Source: Aphanomyces cochlioides (lineage: Eukaryota > Oomycota > Saprolegniomycetes > Saprolegniales > Verrucalvaceae). Taken from it: a stretch of DNA of 64,000 nucleotides. Position numbers and translations under genes: made by a program. A model generated the notes under the pieces. It was given only the letters and a program-made list of their open reading frames with translations. It was not told where the DNA came from and did no database searches. Below are positions 54,500-64,000 of the stretch, in pieces. The stretch's first letter is position 1; each line of letters opens with the position of its first letter. The stretch is taken from positions 2,914,001 to 2,978,000 of the forward strand of contig JAHQRK010000007.1 in assembly GCA_019828595.1 (NCBI GenBank), written 5' to 3'.

Positions 54500-54541
54500 G
54501 GGGGTGTAGCGCAGTGGTAGCGCGTCCGCTTTGCATGCGGA
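54500..54541 (+). tRNA. tRNA-Ala(TGC), 5' part, split by element C
   Basis: GGGGGTG acceptor strand, then the D-arm with box A TAGCGCAGTGGT, then the anticodon arm TCCGCTTTGCATGCGGA with anticodon TGC. The sequence stops being tRNA after position 54541, where element C begins. The last 16 nt (CCGCTTTGCATGCGGA) are repeated at 63786-63801. Joined to 63802-63831 it gives 72 nt with all four stems paired (several G-U pairs in the acceptor stem). Not functional as it stands. Confidence 0.92.
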
Positions 54542-54621
54542 CTTTCGTTTTTGCTTTGTAGGTTAAACTACCACAGCCCCCCAACGGAAAATCTTGCTTT
54601 TTAGGTGCTTTCGACAACGTC

Positions 54622-57144
54622 ATGGCCTCTAGCGCGAAAAAAATCATCCTTTCGACGGTGTCTCGATTCGCTCAACGTGAATCGACGCCTGACCCTAGCC
54701 AAGCGACGCCCGGTCCGAGCCGAGAAGCCGCTGAAAAACCTCCTTCCTCTAGGAACAGCGCCGCTGCGTCCGACTCTCTTCGTAGGGAAAATGTTTCCAA
54801 CCAAGATGGTGTTGACTTAGGTGGTGACACTGGTCCAAATATGGACAAAAAAATGGATCCGAGGATGCAGGAATTGGTATGGAAATTAATGGTTCCAACG
54901 AAAAACCTGCCTCTGACGCCAATGGTGGCAAATTACCCAAGGATTCTGACAAGCCTGGGGAGAATATTACCCATCCTGACGGCACCCCTCATGGACGAGT
55001 TTTACCTAATTCGAAAAATCCCTCCAAAGCTGGGACAAACCCTCCTGCCAAACCCTCCAACCCCAAAAAACAAGCTTCGTCCAACAACGAAGGCAAAAAA
55101 ACCAACTCGAAGAAAAATAATGTATGGGAAGGAGCCCGTCATGTGAAAACCCAATTGGTTCGCAACACTGGTGGGCATCCCATTGACGACTCTGAATTGG
55201 AAGAATTAATTCGACAAGCTCGAGAATTCCGCAAAACCCTACTGCTATGGATGAATTCATTGAAGACATCTTGAAAACTCCATCCTCGAAGGCTTGCACT
55301 GTGGACATTCCTCTGGGAGAAGCTTTCCGTCAAGTCAAGGACTACCAAATCCGAGCGAATTTAATTACCCAAAACCCGGGTACGCTTTGGGAATCGAAAT
55401 TCAAGAAAATTTTGTTCCACAAGAAAAACCCGACTACTCTCTCTTTGACGTTTTATGACGATGGTTTATTGCGCAAAACTTGTGGAACCTCCCTTCGTCT
55501 GGGAAAACAAGAATTTACTGTGCCTGAATATTCTCCCCACTCGAAACTTTATTTTATTACTTTCAACAACCTGGTGGATCACGATATTCAAAAAGCGATT
55601 TTGAAAAAGTTGGAAGAGCTCACTCACTGCGTCATTGTTGGTTTTAACCCCAGTACTGACAATTTATTACGCTCGACCCAATTTCGAGTCCTTTTTGACT
55701 CCGAAACTCCTCCTTTGGCATTGGTACCAGATGATGGAGACGAGCCTCTGAGAGAAATCGAGATCCAAAACCAAGTTTATGTTTTCAACATAAAATTCGG
55801 TCCCTCAATCAAACGGTCCCTCCCAGCGTTCAAGCTAGACTGGAAAAAGCCAAACAAAAAGACGACGCTAAAAAGAATACAGACCAAGTCGAGGAAAACG
55901 CTACAGAGGAAAAAACTGATGCTCCCGAAAATCCATCGACAGAAAACCAACCACCCAACACCCCGAAGGAAAATACTGGCACAACTGGAAACTCCGAATC
56001 CCCTAATGCCGATCCCAAGGAAAATCAAAATGACAAGGAAAACTTTGTCGACCTGTCAAGCGATGTGGACATGGAACAAGAGGAGAAATCAAATATCGAA
56101 GAGGAAGAAATGGTAGCTCAACCCAAGAAGATATTAAATCCTCCACAATCACCCAAGGGCTCGAGCGAGAATAATATTATTCTCACAGACAAACCCAATT
56201 TATCCCAGGACGAATTTAAACCAACTCGAGCCGGTTTTATTCAAGGTCCCCAATACAAAATATCAGCTACCTCGATTCCAACACAAAATCGATTCGCTAT
56301 CCTCAGCTCAGACGACTCTGACGTGACAACACCAGGCACAACGGTTCCTCGATTCCATCTTGATATCGTTCCTACCGACACGCCCAAAAAACGTCCTGCT
56401 TCGTCCCCAAAATCAACGATACCCAAAAAAATTCCAGCCTCTACGAAACCAGCAGGAGCCAAAGTGAAGGCTCAAATCACAGAGCTGAAGAAAAAACTGA
56501 ATGAATCCACCAACCCATTGGTATTTCATGATGAAACCCTCAACCAACCTGGCATTATTGGAAATATCTATATGGACCCAAAATCTCGCAAAATCGCATC
56601 CAATTTAATTGCCTCGAGAGGAATTATACGTTTAATGGCTGGAGAAAATCCCATGCAAGCTATTGATGAAGAACGATTTACCTCGTACTACCAAAAACAG
56701 CATGGCCATCCTCCTCCTGAAAATTACACCCCCACAAATCTATTCCAAAGTTTGTGTCCAAATGACGAAGACTACCACATGAGAATATCTCTAGCAGCAA
56801 TCGATCTATTTCTGTCCAACAGAGCACCTGAAGCTTATACGAACGATGAGTATATCAATCTGTGCCTGAAAGACAAAGTCCACCGTTGGCCCAATTGCAA
56901 TTTAATCACGGACGCCTCCTTGATTAAATTAATTTCCAGTCCTGCTGCTGGAAATCTGGTGCAACATCATAAAATTGAAGAAGAGTTGAGCCATATTGTG
57001 AAAGATCTGGCACTCCAAACAATTGACCCTACGAAGTGTTTTGACTCGGATACTGATGCCTTGTTAACTTTACTTCCGGACGAAAAGGCTCCTGAACTCG
57101 AATACAAAGACTCTGGCGATGGTGACAATGCAGACTCCAATTGA
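54622..57144 (+). pseudogene. element C ORF1, three frameshifts
   Basis: Starts MASSAKKIILSTVSRFAQRE at 54622. The frame changes near 54845-54880 (a run of seven A at 54847), near 55235-55250 and near 55800-55830, each time in the same direction. The readable blocks include LWESKFKKILFHKKNPTTLS, TQFRVLFDSETPPLALV, a Lys/Glu/Pro-rich linker and a C-terminal block (ISLAAIDLFLSNRAPEAYTN, DKVHRWPNCNLITDASL). Both blocks match the order and wording of element A ORF1 (RVYF...PPALL and ALFEILLATQADPYFN...). No zinc knuckle seen. Confidence 0.75.
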
Positions 57145-57244
57145 CTCGCCAACACACAAAATCAATTAAAACCACAATCACCACACCCCGACCCAAACCA
57201 ACACAACGACTTGAAGTCAAAAAATCAAAACCCAAATATTAATC

Positions 57245-60200
57245 ATGACCGTGACCACAATTAACGCGCTACCACAAGCCATTATCGACTGGGATATTAG
57301 CTTGTTTTCTCTCAACACAAATGGTCTCTCCAACTCTTTCCACCACCTTCTCAAGAACTTTCTCCTCAAAAACTCTATCTCACTTATCCAAGAAACTCGA
57401 CTGCCTTACCCCAGCGACCATGGCAAAATCAATTTCTACTGGAAAAAACATACCAACCAACAAGGCACTTTCTTCTACGAGGAGCCAATTTATTCCATCA
57501 GCAATACCTCTCATCCTACTGGAGGCCTTGCTACATTTATTCATCCTGACTGCCCTCTGGACAATTGCACCAATTTAAACCACTCTTGGGACAAACCTCT
57601 CCTCCGTGGTCGTTATTTACTTATATCGGCCACTCTGGACAATATCCCGGTTATTATTCACAACATCTATGCTCCGTACGACTATCACGACCGTGTGGAT
57701 TTTTTTAATGATCTGCCTCGCAGATCATTAAAAAAATCCACTGATTTTCCACCCGAAGCCTTTCATATTGTTGGTGGCGACTTTAACGTTATTTTCTCCC
57801 CAGCATTAGATTCATGCCGTCCTTCGAATCATGCGACCCATGGCTCATATGAACTCAACCTATGGCTACAAGATTTACACCTCGTTGACATTTTTCGTCA
57901 ACAAAATCCACTGAAACGTGCTTTCACAAGTCCAAAATTTGTCAATCGGCTTGACTATAATTTCATCTCGTCTGCTATGGCATCCCTACGTCATCTGAAA
58001 TTTCGTCACCTGGAACTAATTCCTCATGCTGACCATACTCCCTGCAAATTATTGACCAAACGTCCAGCAGTATCAATGGGGCCTGGTCCATGGAAAACAC
58101 CACAATGGGTTCTCAACAATGACAAGGCCAAATTAATTATCTCTCGTCAACTTGAAACCTTCCTTACCAAGACCCAATTAAACTCAAATGTTCGTCTACA
58201 TTTCGACACCATGATCACCAACATGCGAAATCAATTAAAATACCTACACGACGAGTTGGTCGAAAATCAACAAAGGCCTCTCAAGAAATTATCTATGGAT
58301 TTGGCTTTATTGATTCGGGATTACCAAAACGCCCCATGTGCGTCCTTGATGGCACGTATCAAAACAATTCAAGCTGCCATACATGAATATCATGACAGGA
58401 AAAAAGTCCTACGGGAAGATACTGCTATGCAAACTCATCTCGAGAAAGCGGAAAGGTGTACCAAATTTCAACTGAAGCCACCTCGCACAATCCCTTTACA
58501 AAAATCTCCCTTCAAGGCACTCAAAATGTCCAATGGAAATATTGCTTCTGATCAACAATCAATTTCCTCGACACTCCACGAGTTTTATTCTGACCTGTAT
58601 GGCGACCATGAGGCAGTTGACAAGGAAAGAATGACCAAGTATTTAAAAACTCTGATCTCGCCGACTCAATATCGACGACAAGAGATGTATTGGAGCTCCT
58701 CTCACGGCAAACGAATTTTATTTTGCCATTAAACACTCCAAACGGAATTCAACTCCTGGGCCAAATTCACTGCCCTACGAAATTTTGAAAATGTTTCCCC
58801 ATGAATGGTCCCTGGCTTTGGAAATGCTATACTATTACCAAATCAACTCTCACTCCAACTTGGCACCCTCCCAATTGACAAGTTTAATTGTACTGCTGTA
58901 CAAAAAGGACGACAAACTACTCCCAAAAAATTACCGTCCCATCAGCTTGGTCAATATCGACGTGAAAATCCTCACAATGGTCCTTGCAGAACGAATGCAG
59001 AGAATCATTCAGTCGATAGTCCACCCGGATCAAACAGGTTTTATTCGTGGTCGGTCAATCCAAACCAATTTACTGCGCTTGGAAGACCTGAATCACTTTA
59101 TGAAGTTTTATTCCCTCCGAGTCTATTGTGGCCCTCTTGGACTTTGAAAAAGCCTTTGATAGGGTCAACCATTCCTATTTATTGGCAACCCTGAAGGAAT
59201 TTAATTTTCCACCGTCCTTTCTCAACATGGTCAAAGTGCTTTATTCAAATCGTCGTGGACGAATTATTGTCAATGGACATTTATCCAACCCATTTAAGAT
59301 CCAACGTGGTGTTTTACAAGGCGACCCATTATCACCTCTTTTATTTGTCTTGGTGCTAGAACCTATGTGTTTAGCCATACGCAAGAGAAAAGATTTGGGC
59401 ATACGAATTGGTCATCACACTCACACCGGGAGCTATTATGCAGACGACTCCCAATTGTACTCCAAAAATGCATCGACGTTGCAACTCCAACTCGACATCG
59501 TCAAAAAATTCTGTGATGTCTCTGGTTTCAAGTTAAATCTCTCCAAGACAGAATTATTAACCCATGCCAATTTACCTCCAGACCTGGCACCTTTGGCTAT
59601 TACTGATGACAAACCTGCTAAATCGTTGGGCCTTTAAAAATCTCCCAACATCACAGCCACAACACGTTTAAATTCGCTATTGGAGAAATTGGTCTCAAGA
59701 ACACAATTATGGTCTTATCGAGCACGAACCCTACCCGGAAAAGTGACAATCCTAAGGTCAATTTGTTTTCCTGTGCTCTGGTATCAACTCCAATTTATTC
59801 CGATCGACAAAGAATATGCCAAACTATTCGACAAGGCCGCCAAGCAATTTACTCACGGCGATACAATTGATCCATATTCGACTCAACGTCATTTGCATCA
59901 ATTCAACGCGGACATTATTTTCCTTCCAAAAGCACAAGGTGGTCTCGGATTTAAATCGTCTACCCACTGGTGGTCAAAACTACACCGGGTCATGACCTTT
60001 AAATGCTCAAGCTACTCCTAGCACCACCTCACAACTCGTATGGTCAAACGAAATTGCCAGCATGGCTATCCATTGGAGAATATTTACTCTCCAGAGCCTT
60101 CAGTCCATGGGGAAATTTTTATGATCTCCTTTTCATGAGTCCACACTCTAGTATGTACAAAGCCATATTACACCAAGATAAGGTTCCACCTCTCTGGTCA

Positions 60201-61350
60201 GCATTTACTCGACTATGATTATCCTTATCTCCAAACTCACTTAAATTTCCCACAGTACAAGTCGATGGAAATTTTCCGCTTTGGCACAATCAATTCTTAC
60301 CCTTGGAGAAAACTGTCTTTGAACACTGCTATCCAAAGACTTATGATTATGCTGTATCACTGGCAAAATTAAATTTTACCCATGTTCGCCACCTACTCGA
60401 TGAAAATGGCAATCTTATGGATCGGAAAATCCTGTTAGATTGGATTATATCTCAATGCTCAAGACGCCATTTAGCCACTCCCGATCATAAATGGTGGTAT
60501 GCTCTACACGGAAGACTTAAATCTATCCTACCATCTCCACCCGAGGACACAGAAATTAATTTTCGTCAGCCTACACCTTATCGGCAAACGGCTACCGAAA
60601 TTACTTGGGTTGGAAATTTTAAAGATGGCTTTTTACCCTTTATTGATGCCACCTTGGATGATTTAACTCATGAATTTAAATCCAAATCAGCTCAGGAGGT
60701 TTTACCCACAGCGCATTTATTGGTACCCTCGGATTTTTATGCCCACAAGGAAAATATTAAAGTGGTCGCATTCTACAGGCAGCCCAAATTTATTCTGCCC
60801 CCCGTACAGTGCTTTCATATATCGACTGCTTATACGAGCCTTACCTCTCCGATACAAATTCAAGTACTCGGACGATATCCCGAACACTTGTATTTCTTGT
60901 CATGAAGTGGAGACGTATAAACATTTCATCTTGGACTGTCCATATACTCGAGCATGTTGGAGTCCATTTAAATCCATGGCCAGATCCCTTAACTTTACTT
61001 GGCCAACTACCATGGAAAAAATATTCTTCTCTCCTATAGCACTCCAAGACAAAGACCTCCAAGCTGGATTTAATTTGCTGTGGCCAATTTTTTTATCTTG
61101 TATTTGGTATACAATATGGAAAACTCGGTGCGACCGGATTTACCGTCCAGATTTACCTAACAAAACACCTATGACGATATCCATATTAGCAGGACACATT
61201 ATAAAGCGGCATCTGTACCAAGTCAATCGAGCCTCCTTGGACGACTCCACGAAGGCTTCCTTGACATCGGTGCTTCATAGTTTGCACCAGAATGAGTGGT
61301 TCTCTGCCCAAATCTTACCACAATCTCAAAACGAGACCTTGGAACCTTAA
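57245..61350 (+). pseudogene. element C ORF2: endonuclease-reverse transcriptase, several frameshifts
   Basis: ATG at 57245 (MTVTTINALPQAIIDW). APE endonuclease: SLFSLNTNGLSNSFHH, SLIQETRLPY, VGGDFNVIFS, VNRLDYNFIS, HADHTPCK. Frame changes near 58690, 59110, 60010 and 60680-60900, and stops at 59635-59637 and 60216-60218. RT: NYRPISLVNIDVKIL, QTGFIRGRSIQTN, LLDFEKAFDRVNH, LQGDPLSPLLFVLV, YYADDSQLYSK. The C-terminal CCHC motif is CISCHEVETYKHFILDC. All expected domains are present in order, so the copy is full length but broken as read. No RNase H domain recognised. Confidence 0.85.
57695..57741. repeat. perfect 22-bp palindrome with a 3-nt loop inside the endonuclease
   Basis: Arms 57695-57716 and 57720-57741 are exact reverse complements around CTC. 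It lies in frame in the element C endonuclease and adds about seven residues (RSLKKST) between NDLPR and DFPPEAFHIVGGDFN that elements A and B lack. Most simply a snap-back copy of the preceding 22 nt. Confidence 0.9.
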
Positions 61351-63785
61351 AAGGCATGTTATATTGCAACCTTTGAAGAAATTCACCTAAGTCACCCATA
61401 TCAATGAGAAAACTCAAAGTGGATTTTCTCGCGACCCACTTGGCCTTTTCATGCGTTTGATGGCTCGTTAGCCCCAGCTAACAGAGCTCTATGAACACAC
61501 CAAGTAACTTTATCTCATGCCGAGTCGTTCACAAAATCGACTTGACTTTATCCGTTCACCCAAAATGGCAAAACTATCGACAACTCTGGCATTGCCCTGA
61601 CGATCATTTCAGACATTCTAATGGTCTTCAGGGTTGCTAGACATCCCAAGCAGACAAACGCAAGCGTTAGACCGCAAAAAAGTGCTGTGGTTCTCTCACA
61701 ACATCACTTTGAAAATTGTTACGACGTCTCCCCCTGGGGGAGAAATATCAAAATCGAGTGCATACTTTTTGTTCGGGAAAATTACGCCACGGTGCCTAAA
61801 AGATTCTCCCATGTCTCCTCCTCAAGATGTGCCAGTTTGCGAGTGCTCAAACCTCGCCAAACTCGTAAAACATAATTCGAAAGGAAATTCGACTCGGTGA
61901 CACCCATTTTGAACCGGTTTCAACCCGTCACCAAAAGTGAAATTTCTCTCGACCTACTGCGTGGATTTCTACGTTTAGTGGCTTGTTACCTCAGTTGAAT
62001 TGAGCTCTATGCCGACACCAACTAGCACATATTGCAGATCTATGGTTCAAAACCACGAACCCATTTTGGACTGTCACCCAAACCGGTGAAACTCCAGGAC
62101 AACTCGAACGCTTTCCCTACGGTCACCGAGTGACATCTAGGGGTCTAGTGGGTGACTCCACCACTTATTACGACTAGCCAAAGCGTCAGAACGCCCTGAA
62201 ACATCCTGGTTTGCTCGCAATCCTCAATCCAAAATGTCAACCACCCCTATCCACCGGCTACAAAACCTTAAGTCGGCTACAGGTCGCAAATCATTTCCAA
62301 TCGACCGGCTACGACTCTTTTCCATCCTATCATGGCTAGACGAGTGTTTTAAGCCATCAAGAGCGATGATTGAAGCCCTGAAACCTACTTGCCGTCGCCC
62401 CGACAACTTTTGGTGAAATGGTAAAACTCATCGGAATGGCTCCTGAATGCAAATCAACTCCGATCGTCCAACTTAGAGTTGGAGAGGCTCGAGAATGTCC
62501 TCGCGAGGGATTTGAGCTATCAAGCACCATGATAGCAGCACAGGAACCCAACTTCCGATTCCAAACCATTTTGAGCCGATATGGCTCTAAAACGACCATC
62601 GTAGCTCATTTCAGCCACACGACTCTGTATGCACCGATTAATATGGTGCGTACATCGCTACCCTTCATTGATGGAGGACACCAAGCATGGCTATCTATCT
62701 CATAGCCGTTCGGAAGTTATGACTCCATCAAGTTTCGCCGCCGAGACGGCCGATTGGAAAAATCACTGGTTTTGGCTAGCGCTCTCCCGCTACACGCTAC
62801 CTATGGCGATTCTAATGGTGCGCTATCCTTCGTACGTATCGTGGCTACGATCCTGCCAAGTGGCTCCATGGACCGTGGCGCCGTTCGAAATCCAGCTCCG
62901 ACGATGCTCGCGCTCGAGACCTATCCGCGCATGGCGCATGTCAAAATGGCATCTCCCAAATATTTTACCCTGTTTATTATTTGTGGGAGGTTTTTCTCCA
63001 AATGCCCAACCCACAAGGGATTTTCCCTCTATCTCGCCACCATCAACTCCGATGAAGACGCTCCTGAAAACAACTTTGCTTGTCACGGAACGACCGACCT
63101 CGTTGATTTTTTTGGCTGGTCAAATCGTCCAAGAACATTTTATTTTGGATGGTATTTTCTCTCAAACCCAGCTTTTCCTATGGTTCCAGCGATTTAATTC
63201 GGCCTCCTGAGGTCGAATTAAATTGGCCACGACCTCTTTTGGATTTTTTGGGCTCCTACCCCTTACCAATTTATTTTCCTTGGGCCTGATTTTATTCTGT
63301 TTCGACCCTTTTGGCAATTTTTGGCCTTCTCGCCGGTCGATTTATTTATTCATGGATCGACCCAAACTCAAGCTTTTATTTACTTGGCCTTTTTCACTTC
63401 ATACCTTCCCTTGGAATTTTTATCAATACTTTTGTATACAAAATGTCAAATCCTTCATGGTCAACCTGAAATCGCATTGTATCTCGCCACCATCAACTCG
63501 GATCAATATGGTCATGAAAAGAAAGTTGCTTGTATGGCTCTTCTCTATACTGTTGATTTTTTCACAGTCTGAATCGCCTTGCAACATTTACTTTCTGCCA
63601 TGGTCCCTCCAAATTACCCCTCACCCAAGTCTATTTCGGTTAAGCAACACTGGACGATTTTCCACAAGAACCTTCCAAGGTCACATTTCGCAACACATAT
63701 TTATTATGCGACCTATGAAGCCAAAATCGAAAGTCTAGTTTGCGGCCCTTTTGGGCCATATTAATTCTTTAATATACTCAGTTAA
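61351..63785 (+). other. long 3' region of element C
   Basis: About 2.4 kb after ORF2 without a convincing gene. It holds a repeated phrase, TCTCGCCACCATCAACTC, at about 63035 and 63480 with similar text after each, and scattered short open frames. It ends AATATACTCAGTTAA at the tRNA junction, without a poly-A tail. Confidence 0.6.
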
Positions 63786-63831
63786 CCGCTTTGCATGCGG
63801 AAGGCCCCGGGTTCAATCCCCGGCGTCTCCA
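63786..63831 (+). tRNA. tRNA-Ala(TGC), 3' part with target-site duplication
   Basis: Begins with the repeated anticodon-arm segment CCGCTTTGCATGCGGA (63786-63801). The variable loop and T-arm follow, with box B GGGTTCAATCCCC, and the acceptor strand CGTCTCC plus discriminator A. CGTCTCC pairs with GGGGGTG at 54500 through G-C and G-U pairs. Confidence 0.92.
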
Positions 63832-63836
63832 TTTTT
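63832..63836 (+). terminator. RNA polymerase III T-run after the tRNA
   Basis: TTTTT directly after the discriminator base of tRNA-Ala, the usual Pol III stop. Supports 63831 as the true tRNA 3' end. The remaining 164 bp of the window show nothing further. Confidence 0.75.
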
Positions 63837-64000
63837 AGCCTTTCATGGAGAAGTTCAACAGAATTTCATGGGGAAAACAGACTTTCTCCATGTGAGACAA
63901 CGGTCAGGGCACAAGTCAAACGACCCCCATGAACGGACAGTGTAGATCTCGGAATGCTATGAATTGTAGCATGTCTCGTGGTCAAGCTCACGAGAGGGTA

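Larger units (their letters stand above)
54542..63785 (+). mobile_element. LINE element C (non-LTR retrotransposon) in the anticodon arm of tRNA-Ala
   Basis: About 9.2 kb on the plus strand between perfect 16-bp duplications (54526-54541 and 63786-63801). The 5' end CTTTCGTTTTTGCTTTG resembles the 5' ends of A and B. ORF1 (54622-57144) and ORF2 (57245-61350) are each split by several one-base frameshifts, and a 2.4-kb 3' region follows. The perfect duplication suggests a fairly recent insertion, so some frameshifts might be sequencing errors. A distinct family from A/B but with the same overall layout. Confidence 0.9.

Noticed and set aside
54622..57144. Programmed -1 frameshifting in element C ORF1
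   Set aside because: Three shifts in the same direction are notable and one lies at a run of seven A, but ORF2 also has many shifts and stops. Decay or uncorrected indels explain all of them.

Overview
The window reads as nuclear DNA of an oomycete, probably of the water-mould (Saprolegniales) type. The host genes are eukaryotic and tightly packed, sit on both strands, and carry many very short GT-AG introns (about 38-72 nt, most 41-52). The gene set also fits: bifunctional trehalose-phosphate synthase, GH81 glucanase, choline-transporter-like protein, RGS/DENN and Rab proteins. The assignment to a group is inference; no marker rRNA is present.

1-12.5 kb holds trehalose-phosphate synthase/phosphatase, a choline-transporter-like protein, a mitochondrial acetylornithine-type aminotransferase and topoisomerase III, with one stretch of decayed sequence (7.6-9.1 kb). 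12.86-16.82 kb is a stack of TA-flanked DNA transposons: a mariner-like element nested in a second TIR element, abutting a pogo-like element. Both transposases are broken. 17.4-32.4 kb is a dense block of intron-rich genes: MscS channel, DUF3605 protein, YbjQ-like protein, two unknown proteins, a two-RGS/DENN protein, a sugar-type MFS transporter, an EF-hand protein, a PDZ-like/Rab fusion and a UBA5-like E1. Two convergent pairs overlap at their 3' ends. 32.46-32.95 kb carries ten copies of a 22-24 bp motif with unique spacers. 33.5-41.4 kb holds three intronless, C-rich genes: GH81 beta-1,3-glucanase, a nucleostemin-like GTPase and coatomer beta.

41.8-63.8 kb is the most striking part. A single tRNA-Ala(TGC) gene has received three non-LTR (LINE, APE endonuclease plus RT) retrotransposons. 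Two related elements (A and B, minus strand) each duplicated the first 14 nt of the tRNA (GGGGGTGTAGCGCA). A third (C, plus strand) entered at the anticodon arm with a perfect 16-bp duplication (CCGCTTTGCATGCGGA). Joining 54500-54541 to 63802-63831 gives a canonical 72-nt tRNA-Ala followed by a T-run. The three elements share a similar 5' end and protein layout but use two different positions in the same gene, which suggests a family specialised for tRNA-Ala. A retains an intact ORF1; the other ORFs carry stops, frameshifts or deletions.

Exon borders were placed by reading frame, GT-AG signals and protein-family continuity. They are consistent in phase throughout except in the EF-hand gene, where one junction is unresolved.
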